A DNA stretch of 64,000 nt from Virgibacillus siamensis (GCF_900162695.1 NZ_FUIH01000007.1:2418001-2482000), one strand, 5' to 3'. Counted from the stretch's first letter, positions 8,696 through 17,652 are shown. A program made the numbers and translations. The notes: generated by a model from the letters alone, not told the origin.

Positions 8696-9700
8696 CTATT
8701 TTTGAACAAACATTGGACAATCTACCGGATGATCGATTGTTTTCCTTAGTTCATCGTCCAGCTTCATTAACGTAACAGAACACCCGCTCATTTCGAGTGA
8801 TGTAATATAGTCACCAACATATGAGCGGTAAATTTTAATACCACGTTCGGTTAATATTTCTTCCACTCTTCTGAATACAATATATAATTCCATTCTTGGG
8901 GTTGAGCCAAGTCCATTTACCAGAACAGCAACTTCATCATCCTTTTTCAGTTCGATATCAGCCTGAATATCATTGACGAGACGGTCTGCCACCTTATCCG
9001 CTGTTTCCAGAGGTCCCTTCTCAATACCTGGCTCACCGTGATGACCCAATCCAATCTCCATCTCACTTTCACCCAATTCAAAACTCGGTTCACCAGTTTG
9101 CGGCAATGAACAAGGGGAAAGACCGACGCCCATGGATCGAGTGTTTTCATTAGCCTTTTTTGCTACCCGGGTCACTTCCTCAAGATTATACCCGAAATCA
9201 GACGCAGCGCCTGCAGCCTTATATACAAAAAGTTCCCCGGCAATACCTCTGCGTTCCTCTTTCTTCTCTTTTGGAGCAGAAGCAACATCGTCTTTTGCAA
9301 CGACAGATTCTATTTGGATATCCTCTTCCAAGTCTGCCATTTCAGCCGCCATCCCAAAATTCATAATATCCCCGGCATAGTTTCCATATAGATAGACCAC
9401 TCCTGCCCCTTTGTCAATCGCCTTTGTAGTCTCCAAAATAGGATCCGGGGAAGGTGAAGCAAAAATGTTGCCGACCGCTGCCCCATCAGCCATGCCGTCG
9501 CCGACGTACCCCATGAAGGCTGGTTCATGACCGGAACCGCCGCCAATCAATATCCCTACCTTATTTTCCCTGGTTTTTCTGACCGTCACCAAAGACCTGT
9601 CATTTTCGTTCAGTTGTTTGATATATTCCGGATGTGCTTTGGCGTATCCATCAACCATTTCTTCAACTACATTTCTTGAGTCGTTTATTAATTTTTTCAT
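8696..9700 (-). CDS. dhaK: Dihydroxyacetone kinase-type subunit DhaK (ketose-binding)
   Basis: 334 aa from ATG 9700, with GGGAG 11 nt upstream; the GTG at 9712 overlaps that SD. DhaK binds short ketoses covalently through a histidine hemiaminal. The signature GGGSGHEPAF (H58) and LGHHGEPG (H220/H221, the covalent His being the one before GEPG) are intact. It forms the first half of a two-gene kinase with dhaL. Related kinases in mycobacterial tetritol pathways phosphorylate D- or L-erythrulose. A 91-bp gap with a hairpin separates it from the permease gene upstream. Confidence 0.88.
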   Translation of the reverse strand: MKKLINDSRNVVEEMVDGYAKAHPEYIKQLNENDRSLVTVRKTRENKVGILIGGGSGHEPAFMGYVGDGMADGAAVGNIFASPSPDPILETTKAIDKGAGVVYLYGNYAGDIMNFGMAAEMADLEEDIQIESVVAKDDVASAPKEKKEERRGIAGELFVYKAAGAASDFGYNLEEVTRVAKKANENTRSMGVGLSPCSLPQTGEPSFELGESEMEIGLGHHGEPGIEKGPLETADKVADRLVNDIQADIELKKDDEVAVLVNGLGSTPRMELYIVFRRVEEILTERGIKIYRSYVGDYITSLEMSGCSVTLMKLDDELRKTIDHPVDCPMFVQK

Positions 9701-9750
9701 TCCTAATCCCACTCCCTGTAATTACTGTAACCGCAAGCGAATATCATAAG

Positions 9751-9784
9751 AAAGAACAGCAGGCTTTATGCCATGCTGTTCTTT
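9751..9784 (-). terminator. Hairpin between permease and dhaK
   Basis: Perfect 11-bp arms AAAGAACAGCA and TGCTGTTCTTT separated by 12 nt; minus-strand transcription continues into CTTATG. It may be a partial terminator or an RNA-processing/stability hairpin within the polyol operon. Confidence 0.55.
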
Positions 9785-9791
9785 CCCAAAT

Positions 9792-11084
9792 TCAAACAGA
9801 TGGACTTGCCTTTTCTTTTATTTCTGTATTCACAATTTCTTCTTCCGGCATCTTTAAAACTCTTGTTAATATGGCGGCTACAAAATATAAACCTGCCAAA
9901 ATCCATATCAACCCCTGTGTTCCGACAAAGCCATAGAACATCGTAACAATTGCCGGACCGACAAATACACATAATCCGGCACCGAGATTTAAAATGGACA
10001 TTGCGGCACCCTTATCACCGTCACCCACCAGTGATGGCGTTAGGGCAGATAAAGGTACAAATCCTGCAAGACATGCTCCCCACAATATGCCGATGATACT
10101 GACAAGAACAACATTGCCTGTAAATACTGCCGGTGTATAGAACAACATAATGGTAAATACTCCACATCCTACAGATCCGAACCATGTTACCGTATTTCTC
10201 CAGCCGAATTTATCGCCGACATAACCAAATATCAGGTTGAATGCGATATTGGAAACAAAAATGGTTCCCCAAATGTTCAACCATACTGTTGTACTTATCC
10301 CCTGATCAGCCAGATAGATTGGCAGAAATAAAGGGAAAGCATATTGTGAAGCCTGATTGATAATGCGGACGATGCCTGCAATAGTCACTTTTGGTTCTCT
10401 TTTTAATATCGTTATCCCATTCAATAATTCCTTAAATTTGAATGCAGCTTTTGTTTTATCACGTTGTTCCTTAATTTCAAATTTATCACGATTCACCACA
10501 AGTGCGAAAAAGGCGCCAATTAACACCCATACAATAGCAAACCATAATGTCTGGATGTGACCGAAAAGTTGAATCGACCAACTGGAAAAATAGGAACCAA
10601 GAACACTTAACCCGCCCGTGAAAACAAACCAAAACCAGCCTACTGCCGTCCCCAGTTGATGCTTTGGAGTTCTGTATGTTATCCAAACCAAAAACGCATA
10701 GGCAAATAACGGATACCCAAACCCACGGAGCGCATAGGTTGGAATCATAAGCGCGTAATTCAGTTTAGGTATCGCCAATCCAACAAACAGACAATGTCCA
10801 ATGATATACAAGACCAGCCCCATAAGCATTGTTTTTCTAGGACCGATTGCCTCCACTAATACACCTGAAAACCATGCTGCAATAGCAATTGTTACACCAT
10901 AAGCGGTCGTAAGGAATGCAGCTTGTTGAACAGAAAGCCCCTGATCAACAAGATAAGGACTGATCCAGGCAAGTTCCAGCCCATCCCCCATCATAAAAAT
11001 CAATACACCAAGATAACCCCATGCCAGGTGTGAAGGGATACCGATTTTATCCAAAAAGCTTCCACCATGTGCCAGATTTGTCAT
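9792..11084 (-). CDS. MFS polyol permease, RbtT/DalT-like
   Basis: 430 aa, about 12 membrane spans. ATG at 11084 has GGTGGGG about 9 nt upstream; a TTG at 11111 is an in-frame alternative. Conserved stretches (MMGDGLELAWISPYL, LRGFGYPLFAYAFLVWI, AVGWFWFVFTGG, DKGAAMSILNLGAG) recall the ribitol and D-arabinitol permeases RbtT/DalT of Klebsiella. The linked gene products are a polyol dehydrogenase and a kinase, so the cargo is probably a short polyol such as erythritol or threitol, taken up unphosphorylated. It follows the dehydrogenase gene by 28 bp. Confidence 0.8.
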   Translation of the reverse strand: MTNLAHGGSFLDKIGIPSHLAWGYLGVLIFMMGDGLELAWISPYLVDQGLSVQQAAFLTTAYGVTIAIAAWFSGVLVEAIGPRKTMLMGLVLYIIGHCLFVGLAIPKLNYALMIPTYALRGFGYPLFAYAFLVWITYRTPKHQLGTAVGWFWFVFTGGLSVLGSYFSSWSIQLFGHIQTLWFAIVWVLIGAFFALVVNRDKFEIKEQRDKTKAAFKFKELLNGITILKREPKVTIAGIVRIINQASQYAFPLFLPIYLADQGISTTVWLNIWGTIFVSNIAFNLIFGYVGDKFGWRNTVTWFGSVGCGVFTIMLFYTPAVFTGNVVLVSIIGILWGACLAGFVPLSALTPSLVGDGDKGAAMSILNLGAGLCVFVGPAIVTMFYGFVGTQGLIWILAGLYFVAAILTRVLKMPEEEIVNTEIKEKASPSV

Positions 11085-11112
11085 ATAAATTTCCCCACCC
11101 TTTTTATACAAA

Positions 11113-12222
11113 TTATGGCTTTAACACAATTTTCAACGACCGGTCACCTTTTTTCATAAGCTCAAATCCCTTTTCAAATTCCTCTAATTTCAATTGGTGT
11201 GTCACCACTCCTTCAGTCGGCAAATCTCCTTTTGAAATCCCATCAATGACCAGGTCATAGCAATACGGTCCTAAGTGTGAACCAAGCAGATCAAGTTCTT
11301 TCCGGTCACTAATTATACTCCAGTCCACTGTTACAGGGTCACCAAATACACTAAACTCTACAAACCGGCCCAATTTCCGGATCATGTGCAATCCCTGCTC
11401 TACTGATTTCGGATGTCCCGTCGCTTCAATATAAGTATCACACCCGTAGCCGTCCGTCATATCTTTAATTTTTTGAACAACATCAACTTCAGCGGGGTTC
11501 ATGACAATATCGGCTCCAAACTTTTTGGCCAATTCCAGACGATCCTCTTTTAAATCAAGAACGATTAACTTTTGCGGTCCTGACTTTTTGATGGCGCCAA
11601 CCATGCCAAGCCCAAGTGTGCCTGCACCTGATAACACCACAAAATCCCCCAATTGAACCTGTGCTCTCTGTACAGCGTGCATACTGCAGGCATATGGCTC
11701 GATTAAAATTGCTTTTTCAAGCGGAAGATCTTCCGGCACCTTGTAATTGATTGCCTCCTTCGTAAATTTCATGTATTCCGCCATACCACCGTTTACATTG
11801 TTTTGAAATCCGTAAAGATCATGTTTTTCACACATCCAATATTGACCTCTGTTACAAAAACGACAATCCCAGCACGGCACAATTTGTTCGGAAATAACCC
11901 GATCCCCCACTTCATAATCAGTTACTTCATCACCTTTTTGAACAATTCGTCCAATAAATTCATGCCCTGGAATCATCGGTGCCTTTATATAAGCGGGTTG
12001 CGTTTCATCCCCCCAAAAACTTGGCGCACCATCATATGCTTTAATATCGCCCGCACAAATTCCACAGCCTTCCACTTCAATAATAATTTCCTTGTCATTT
12101 TCCAGGTTTGGTGTTTGAACTTCTTCCAATCTATAATCCTGTGGTCCGTATGCGACAATGGCCCTCATTGTTTCAGGCACAACAGCTACCTTTTGGTCCT
12201 CTTTCTCAAATGTTTTATCCAT
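11113..12222 (-). CDS. Zinc-dependent medium-chain polyol dehydrogenase
   Basis: 369 aa MDR-family dehydrogenase expected to oxidise a polyol to a ketose with NAD+. The catalytic zinc site is Cys56 (GICAGD, where GICGSD is usual), H87 and E88 (PGHEF). The structural zinc site is Cys117, 120, 123 and 131. The cofactor fold starts at GAGTLGLG (199-206), and VLDLKEDR suggests an Asp after beta-2, favouring NAD. ATG at 12222 is preceded by AAGGGAGAATGGAAA. It is the first gene of the polyol operon, so it sits directly behind the promoter and cre site. A threitol, erythritol or sorbitol-type substrate is possible; I favour a tetritol from the operon partners. Confidence 0.83.
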   Translation of the reverse strand: MDKTFEKEDQKVAVVPETMRAIVAYGPQDYRLEEVQTPNLENDKEIIIEVEGCGICAGDIKAYDGAPSFWGDETQPAYIKAPMIPGHEFIGRIVQKGDEVTDYEVGDRVISEQIVPCWDCRFCNRGQYWMCEKHDLYGFQNNVNGGMAEYMKFTKEAINYKVPEDLPLEKAILIEPYACSMHAVQRAQVQLGDFVVLSGAGTLGLGMVGAIKKSGPQKLIVLDLKEDRLELAKKFGADIVMNPAEVDVVQKIKDMTDGYGCDTYIEATGHPKSVEQGLHMIRKLGRFVEFSVFGDPVTVDWSIISDRKELDLLGSHLGPYCYDLVIDGISKGDLPTEGVVTHQLKLEEFEKGFELMKKGDRSLKIVLKP

Positions 12223-12313
12223 TTTCCATTCTCCCTTTCCTAAATTTTTTTAATTAACAAATAATTCATGATGTATTTGCACCCATCATAATAGCGTAAG
12301 AATCTGCTAATCG

Positions 12314-12329
12314 CTGTAATCGCTTTCAA
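12314..12329 (-). promoter_or_regulatory. cre site (CcpA operator)
   Basis: TGTAATCGCTTTCA (plus strand 12315-12328) fits the cre consensus WTGNAANCGNWWNCAW except at the first base. It lies just past the -10 box of the polyol operon, where bound CcpA would block transcription. Carbon catabolite repression is the expected effect. Confidence 0.7.
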
Positions 12330-12339
12330 ATATAATTAT

Positions 12340-12367
12340 ATTTTATCATTCATTTTCGTTATGTCAA
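12340..12367 (-). promoter_or_regulatory. Vegetative promoter of the polyol operon
   Basis: Minus-strand TTGACA (12362-12367), 16-bp spacer, TAAAAT (12340-12345). Two ATTTTCG direct repeats exactly 20 bp apart (12352-12358 and 12372-12378, plus strand) flank the -35 box and may be operators for the divergent DeoR regulator. The rest of the 406-bp intergenic region carries the cre site and the dyad at 12428-12451. Confidence 0.6.
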
Positions 12368-12427
12368 TATTATTTTCGAATTGTTTTTCATTTATTGTTA
12401 TTATTATCAGATTGACATCGAAACAAA

Positions 12428-12451
12428 AGTTATCAATACATATTGATAACT
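12428..12451. promoter_or_regulatory. Perfect dyad, candidate regulator site
   Basis: AGTTATCAAT-ACAT-ATTGATAACT, 10-bp perfect arms, between the polyol operon promoter and the DeoR gene. It is too AT-rich for a terminator and has no gene immediately upstream. An operator for the DeoR protein or another regulator is possible. Confidence 0.4.
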
Positions 12452-12628
12452 ATCGTGACAGATATACGTTTGATGTATGAAGCAAGGTACCAAGGCGCTT
12501 TCAGTTTACTTTCATTTTCAAGGACTTCAACCACAAATAATAAGAAACGATAAAAGGGCAAGTATTGATAATTACAAGTAAATGACTTATGATTATTGAT
12601 AGCATAGTAAATATAAGGGTGAAAACAC

Positions 12629-13402
12629 ATGAAAATGTTCGCTACCGAAAGACGAAACAAAATCATAAATCTTTTATACAACCAAAAACGAATAACCGTG
12701 AAAGAATTAGCATCACAAATCGGAGTATCTGAGGCTACATTACGGACTGATTTAACAAAAATGGAAAATGACGGCCTGCTGACAAGAACACATGGCGGGG
12801 CAGTTCTGAATGAGGATGAAAACAACGATACAAGCTTTTCTGTACGGAAAAGAAAAAATAAAAAGGAAAAAATGCAAATAGCCATACAAGCTTATAAAGA
12901 AATTGAGGAAAAACAATGTATCATGCTGGATGCCAGTTCAACCGCACTGGAACTGGCCCGCTATTTGAAAAGTAAACCTATACGTTTAACCGTCCTGACC
13001 AGCGGAATCCAAACCGCACTGGAGCTGAGTGATAATCCGGATATAACAGTAATAATGATTGGTGGAGTAGTGACAAATAAGTCCACTTCGATTGAAGGGA
13101 AGCTAGGAATTGATATTTTAAACCATGTAAATATTGATATAATGTTTACCTCGGCGAACGGTTTTTCGCCTGAAAATGGACTGACTGACTTCAATTTGTA
13201 TGAGGTGGAATTGAAAAAAGAGGTACTGCAACGATCAAAAAAAGTAATCGCCATCATTGATTCTTCCAAAATTGGCACAACATCCAGCGGAGTCTTTGCA
13301 AGGACGGAACAAATCAATACGTTAATTACCGATAAACCGGTTGAAAATAATATAACCGAGGAACTTGCAAAACGCGGCATTGAAATAATCTTTCCTGAAT
13401 GA
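12629..13402 (+). CDS. DeoR/GlpR-family transcriptional regulator
   Basis: 257 aa. The N-terminal DeoR winged helix occupies about residues 1-57 (ERRNKIINLL, then VKELASQIGVSEATLRTDLTKME, RTHGGA). The C-terminal sugar-phosphate sensor domain resembles a DeoR_C/RpiA fold (MLDASSTALELAR, TVLTSGIQTALEL). ATG at 12629 has AAGGGTG 7 nt upstream; an ATG two codons on is an alternative. It is divergent from the polyol operon and is the obvious candidate to repress it. Family members usually respond to a phosphorylated pathway intermediate, here perhaps a tetrulose phosphate. Confidence 0.85.
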   Translation: MKMFATERRNKIINLLYNQKRITVKELASQIGVSEATLRTDLTKMENDGLLTRTHGGAVLNEDENNDTSFSVRKRKNKKEKMQIAIQAYKEIEEKQCIMLDASSTALELARYLKSKPIRLTVLTSGIQTALELSDNPDITVIMIGGVVTNKSTSIEGKLGIDILNHVNIDIMFTSANGFSPENGLTDFNLYEVELKKEVLQRSKKVIAIIDSSKIGTTSSGVFARTEQINTLITDKPVENNITEELAKRGIEIIFPE

Positions 13403-13460
13403 AATTGACTTGCTTCTTGTGTTACATAATACTACTCTCTATTTTCAACGGTTTTATTAC

Positions 13461-13493
13461 TAGGCTAAGACCGATTTCCCCGGTCTTAGCCTA
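13461..13493. terminator. Bidirectional terminator between deoR-type gene and M24 peptidase gene
   Basis: Arms TAGGCTAAGACCG and CGGTCTTAGCCTA (13 bp, perfect) with a 7-nt loop. It serves two convergent genes; T-rich tracts flank it on both sides. Confidence 0.8.
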
Positions 13494-13510
13494 AAACATT
13501 CACTCCATTT

Positions 13511-14617
13511 TTACAAAACCTGCAATTCTCTCGGGAAAGTCGTTAATACTTCTGCTTCGCCATCTTCATTAATATACACTTCATCTTCAATCCGAACACC
13601 GCCAAACTGCGGGATATAGATTCCAGGTTCTATCGTGAAAAACAGCCCTTTTTCTGCCGATTGTTCATTATTCGAATGAACGGAAGGCTCTTCATGCACA
13701 TCAATGCCAAGCCCGTGTCCGACACGATTATTAAAGTATTCTCCATAACCACTGTTTTCAATAACATTTCTTGCGGCCAGATCAAAGCTTTTTAACGGAC
13801 TGCCTGCTTTTACAGCACGAATCCCTGCCTGGTTAGATTCCAACACAAAATTGTAGATTTCCTTTTGTTTTTCTGATGCTTCCCCAATCACAAATGTTCT
13901 CGTAATATCAGAGCAATAGCCGTTTTTCGTTTTTACGCCAAAATCAATTAAAAGAAAATCTCCCGTTTGCAATTTGCGGTCATTCGGTACACCATGCGGC
14001 AATGCCGCTTTTTCACCTGACAGTACAATTGTGGAGAATGATGGTCCGACAGCTCCGAACTTTTTCATCAAATACTCCAATTCAGCTGCCAGTTCCGCCT
14101 CTGTCATTCCTGCTTTTACCTTCTTCGTTCCTTCTTCAAGCACCTTCTCAATGATATCCACAGCTTCCTGAAGATACTCAATTTCACTTCTTGATTTTTT
14201 CAACCGCTGCTTATTGATTTCCGATTGAATGTCCGTGTAAGAAGCATCCGGGAACACTGTTTGTAACTGTTGGTGACGATACATGCTTACTTCTTTCATT
14301 TCCAGTCCTATTGCTGTAATACCATCACCCATTTCCCCTTGTAATACCTGAAAAGGATCCTCATCATCGGCTACCGGAATAATGGTTTTCACAATGGATG
14401 CATCATTCGCTATTTCCAGATCCAGTGCAGGAACAAATAACGTAAATTCATCTGTTTTTCCGTTCCAGGCCAGTGCCATAAACCTTTCATGCGGATCGGA
14501 ATTAAATCCCGTGTAATAAAAGACATTGGACGGATTACTAATCAAGGCAAGAGAGAAATGGTTATCTTTGAACCCTTTTCGTAATTGATTCAATCTGTTC
14601 TGGTAATCCATTGACAT
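13511..14617 (-). CDS. M24 family Xaa-Pro aminopeptidase/dipeptidase (YkvY/PepQ type)
   Basis: 368 aa cytosolic metallopeptidase that cleaves X-Pro bonds. The N-terminal creatinase-like domain covers about residues 1-130, the pita-bread catalytic domain about 140-368. Metal ligands are visible: the two Asp in LIDFGVKTKNGYCSDITRTF, His in VGHGLGIDVHE, Glu in TIEPGIY and Glu in VRIEDEV. ATG at 14617 has GGAGG 8 nt upstream; a second ATG two codons on is possible. It is a single gene, convergent with the DeoR gene. The 288 bp upstream to 14905 are a divergent promoter region in which I see no gene. Confidence 0.87.
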   Translation of the reverse strand: MSMDYQNRLNQLRKGFKDNHFSLALISNPSNVFYYTGFNSDPHERFMALAWNGKTDEFTLFVPALDLEIANDASIVKTIIPVADDEDPFQVLQGEMGDGITAIGLEMKEVSMYRHQQLQTVFPDASYTDIQSEINKQRLKKSRSEIEYLQEAVDIIEKVLEEGTKKVKAGMTEAELAAELEYLMKKFGAVGPSFSTIVLSGEKAALPHGVPNDRKLQTGDFLLIDFGVKTKNGYCSDITRTFVIGEASEKQKEIYNFVLESNQAGIRAVKAGSPLKSFDLAARNVIENSGYGEYFNNRVGHGLGIDVHEEPSVHSNNEQSAEKGLFFTIEPGIYIPQFGGVRIEDEVYINEDGEAEVLTTFPRELQVL

Positions 14618-14905
14618 ATTTTAATCCTCCTAGTTAAATAAACAGCCGTACCCTGCATCAGATACTTCGCTGATAAGCTTCAATGCCTGTTATATTACCA
14701 TCGACATACAGATTGTCAACCATGGTCCTTTCTGTTACTACATATAAATGCCCGAAACTTGTATGATGCAATCGATTTACCAATCGTATCGAATTCGGCT
14801 GTTTCTTGATTTCTTTTCATGTTTTACATAAGATTGGAAATATATCAGTCATCGCAAAGAATATTATCTCAACGTACGTCATCTTAACGGAGGGGAATGC
14901 GTGAA

Positions 14906-16147
14906 ATGTTAGAAGGAGAGATTATTCGCTTTTATCGAAAAAAAGCTGGATTAACCCAGGAACAGCTTGGGGAGGGTATCTGTACGACCACACATGTCAG
15001 CAAAATTGAAAGAGGAAAAACACCTTATTCCTCAGATATTATTAACCTGTTCTCGGAACGTTTGGGTATTTGTTTACAACAGGAAATGGATGCGCTTCAA
15101 AATATCGAATCCAGACTTCGCCAATGGCATACTTCCATCATCAGGCAGCGAAAGAAAGAGATTGAAGAACAGAAAAGGGTCTTGGAAGATATCCCTTTTA
15201 TACAAGATTCAAAACATGCGGCACATTACCAACTATTAAGAGCGCGATATCACCTCTTCAATTTGGATGATAAAAGAGCAAATCAGATCATTAAACAGCT
15301 GCAAAGGGATTTCCCAAGTCTCTCCCCCTATGAACATAATCTTTTATTACATGTAAAAGGAATTTATTATATTGGAAATAAATTAAACAATCCGGAACAT
15401 CAACAGAAACCTTTCTATTATTTAAAGCAAGTTAATATGGATATCTATGGTAACAAGGAATATTATTATCATTTGGCAGTGGCTTATCACATGATTGGAT
15501 CTAAGGTTATGGCATATTTTTATGGGGATAAAGCACTTCAACATTTCAAAGAAACAAACAATTATTTCCGATCTATCAATGCTGAATCCGTTATGCTTTT
15601 GCAAATAAGCGGGGATGACTGTTTTGATTTTCAAAAGCTGGTGGAACGATATGAAGATCTGATATACGACTGTGACCTATTAGGCCTTGATGATAAAAAG
15701 GGGCTGCTTTTAAATAACCTTGGCACAGAGTATTTCAACATGGGCGATTATGCTAAATCACTGGAATGCTTAAAACAGGCGCTCCCACTGGCGGACAAAT
15801 CGTCATATATCCACCTTCAACGACTCCTGAATTATGTAGATGCGGGTTTAAACGGAAAACTATTAAGGAAAGCGATTCTTTTGAAAAGAATTAAAGAAGG
15901 AATCTCTTTGTCTAAAAGGTTAAACAGCGAGTTGTATTTAACATTATTTCTTCTTTTAAAGGTCCAAGCGGAGGAACAAATAGAAGAGTATTTTAGGTTG
16001 ATTGAAAACAAGGCACTGCCACTCTTTATAACAAGTAGACATGTTTCACTAATCAAACGATATGGAAAGCTTTTATACGAATATTTTGTAGAAACAAACC
16101 AACATTATAAGGCACTTGAAACTTCCAAATTGTTAGTTAAGTTCTAG
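14906..16147 (+). CDS. HTH-TPR transcriptional regulator, RNPP/NprR-like
   Basis: 413 aa. An N-terminal HTH_3 domain (about residues 3-60: IRFYRKKAGLTQEQL, THVSKIERGKTPYSS) is followed by helical TPR-like repeats to the C-terminus, the architecture of peptide-sensing NprR/PlcR regulators. GGAGGGG lies 1 nt from an ATG at 14897 and 10 nt from the ATG at 14906; the latter is chosen, so three more residues are possible. Its neighbours are a TasA/SipW pair and a secreted neutral protease, matching known NprR targets in Bacillus cereus. No NprX-like peptide gene follows: only 52 bp separate its stop from the TasA-like gene, and a terminator fills them. Confidence 0.72.
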   Translation: MLEGEIIRFYRKKAGLTQEQLGEGICTTTHVSKIERGKTPYSSDIINLFSERLGICLQQEMDALQNIESRLRQWHTSIIRQRKKEIEEQKRVLEDIPFIQDSKHAAHYQLLRARYHLFNLDDKRANQIIKQLQRDFPSLSPYEHNLLLHVKGIYYIGNKLNNPEHQQKPFYYLKQVNMDIYGNKEYYYHLAVAYHMIGSKVMAYFYGDKALQHFKETNNYFRSINAESVMLLQISGDDCFDFQKLVERYEDLIYDCDLLGLDDKKGLLLNNLGTEYFNMGDYAKSLECLKQALPLADKSSYIHLQRLLNYVDAGLNGKLLRKAILLKRIKEGISLSKRLNSELYLTLFLLLKVQAEEQIEEYFRLIENKALPLFITSRHVSLIKRYGKLLYEYFVETNQHYKALETSKLLVKF

Positions 16148-16151
16148 AAAA

Positions 16152-16194
16152 GAAGCTGACCCAAGATGTATTGTAATCTTTGGGTCAGCTTCCT
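16152..16194. terminator. Bidirectional terminator between regulator and tasA-like gene
   Basis: Arms GAAGCTGACCCAA and TTGGGTCAGCTTC (13 bp) with a 15-nt loop, between convergent stops at 16147 and 16200. Confidence 0.85.
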
Positions 16195-16199
16195 CTAAA

Positions 16200-16802
16200 C
16201 TACTCTTCGGTATCATTGTCGTTAAGCGTTCCTTCTGTCTGCGAAGCATTAAACTTCCAATTAACTTGTAAGGCATCTCCCTGAAATTCGTTTTGTTCCT
16301 CCCCATTGTCAACAAATTCGAACAGTGCAATTATTTTTTCCTGCTCACCCGGTTTGAGACCATCTGGCAGCTGATTGTCGAATTGATCAATCGCTGTCAG
16401 ATCTGGAGTTTTCTCGGATAATTCTTTTAATGTTGTCTCCATAACTTCTACTGTTGCGTTAGCCTGATTGTATAGGATGGTAACTTTAATATGTTCACCG
16501 AAATCACCCGTATTATCACCCTTTGCATCGTCAACTGTATAGTTCGTTTCCAACAACACCTGATGAATATCCAATGTTCCGTTATTGCCAAGTTTAAATT
16601 CACGGGAAATTTGATCTCCAGGTTTAAGATTATCTACGTTTACGATAGTTTCCGGATCTACCGACAAATCTAGTGTACCTGCTGCAAACGTATTTGCTGT
16701 GGCCTCACTATCACTAAAGTAGGCATATGTACCTCCCCCCATTAACGAAAATCCGAGTGCAGCTGTTAACAGCCCCTTACTCACCTTTTTTGTGATACTC
16801 AT
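16200..16802 (-). CDS. TasA/CalY (camelysin) family biofilm fibre protein
   Basis: 200 aa secreted protein of the TasA/camelysin family. The N-terminus MSITKKVSKGLLTAALGFSL ending in GGGTYA-YFSDSE is the typical SipW-cleaved signal region, with TYA as the cut site. A beta-rich body follows (TFAAGTLDLSVDP, LKPGDQISREF, LGNNGTLDIHQV). GGGAGG lies 7 nt from this ATG and 4 nt from an ATG one codon upstream (16805). sipW precedes it on the same strand by 65 bp, as in tapA-sipW-tasA operons, but no tapA homologue is present. The acidic tail (NDNDTEE) fits a salt-adapted extracellular protein. Confidence 0.85.
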   Translation of the reverse strand: MSITKKVSKGLLTAALGFSLMGGGTYAYFSDSEATANTFAAGTLDLSVDPETIVNVDNLKPGDQISREFKLGNNGTLDIHQVLLETNYTVDDAKGDNTGDFGEHIKVTILYNQANATVEVMETTLKELSEKTPDLTAIDQFDNQLPDGLKPGEQEKIIALFEFVDNGEEQNEFQGDALQVNWKFNASQTEGTLNDNDTEE

Positions 16803-16867
16803 CATTTTTCCTCCCTTTGTTTTCATATATGTTTTAAACCCTTGTCCCGTATTAGCAGACAAGAGAA

Positions 16868-17422
16868 TCAACCAACTGAATGAACATTGTTTTTTTCCAG
16901 TTCCTTAACTGCCCGGAAAATAGAAAATGCCGATGACAAAACCAAGAGTAATCCCGGTATAAATAACAATAAGGCAGAACCTATTTTGGAAGTCGCATAG
17001 GATACGATATAGCCTGCTTTTGGTATAGTTATCCCTGTATATTTTCCAACAATATTATCCGGTTGGACATATCCGTTATCAGGGGCATTGTTGTGATCCC
17101 CTTTTGTCTTGTAAAGTTTTTTTCCATTTGCTTCATGAACACCTATAATTCGGTGCGTAATTAACCTTCCATCAGACTGAAATGTGATAATATCACCTTT
17201 TTGATATGCTTGGTGTTTCGATGGCAGTTCCGTTACAATAATAGAACCTGTATAAAAAACGGGCTCCATTGAACCGGATAACACCGTTTTGACCTGGTAA
17301 CCGAATATTGTCGGTTCCCCTCCAGAGGCCTTTGAGGAAAGTACAATAAAAACCAGCATGCACAGAAGAACAATTCCGATAATGCTGCCCGCCTTCTGGA
17401 TAACGCGAAATAATTGTTTCAC
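16868..17422 (-). CDS. sipW: Signal peptidase I, ER-type (SipW)
   Basis: 184 aa membrane protease with N- and C-terminal membrane segments (about 10-30 and 148-172). The catalytic Ser is S51 (LSGSMEP), and His replaces the usual bacterial Lys (H90 in LITHRII), the hallmark of the SipW/ER type. Its dedicated substrate should be the TasA-like protein encoded just downstream. ATG at 17422 is preceded by GGGGGCG. The 230-bp region to the divergent protease gene holds both promoters. Confidence 0.9.
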   Translation of the reverse strand: MKQLFRVIQKAGSIIGIVLLCMLVFIVLSSKASGGEPTIFGYQVKTVLSGSMEPVFYTGSIIVTELPSKHQAYQKGDIITFQSDGRLITHRIIGVHEANGKKLYKTKGDHNNAPDNGYVQPDNIVGKYTGITIPKAGYIVSYATSKIGSALLLFIPGLLLVLSSAFSIFRAVKELEKNNVHSVG

Positions 17423-17652
17423 TTTGTTTCGCCCCCTTCACTATTTCGCTTGCTATAAATCTATCTTATTCATTCTCACGAAAGTTGTAAATTGGGTTAT
17501 TTTTCTGATGAAAATTGTCGAAATAAGTCTATTTATACCATCTTTTTACTAAGAATAGCCTGGGAACAACTTTCAAAATAACCCAATTGACTGTTACCGC
17601 CCGATTCAGAATAATTGAAGGTGAACAAAAAATTATCAGAGAGGTGATTTGA

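Noticed and set aside
14640..14760. Possible minus-strand gene remnant (frame ending about 14670) between the M24 peptidase and HTH-TPR genes
   Set aside because: A short protein-like stretch is readable but I recognise no family and see no start or SD; could be chance.
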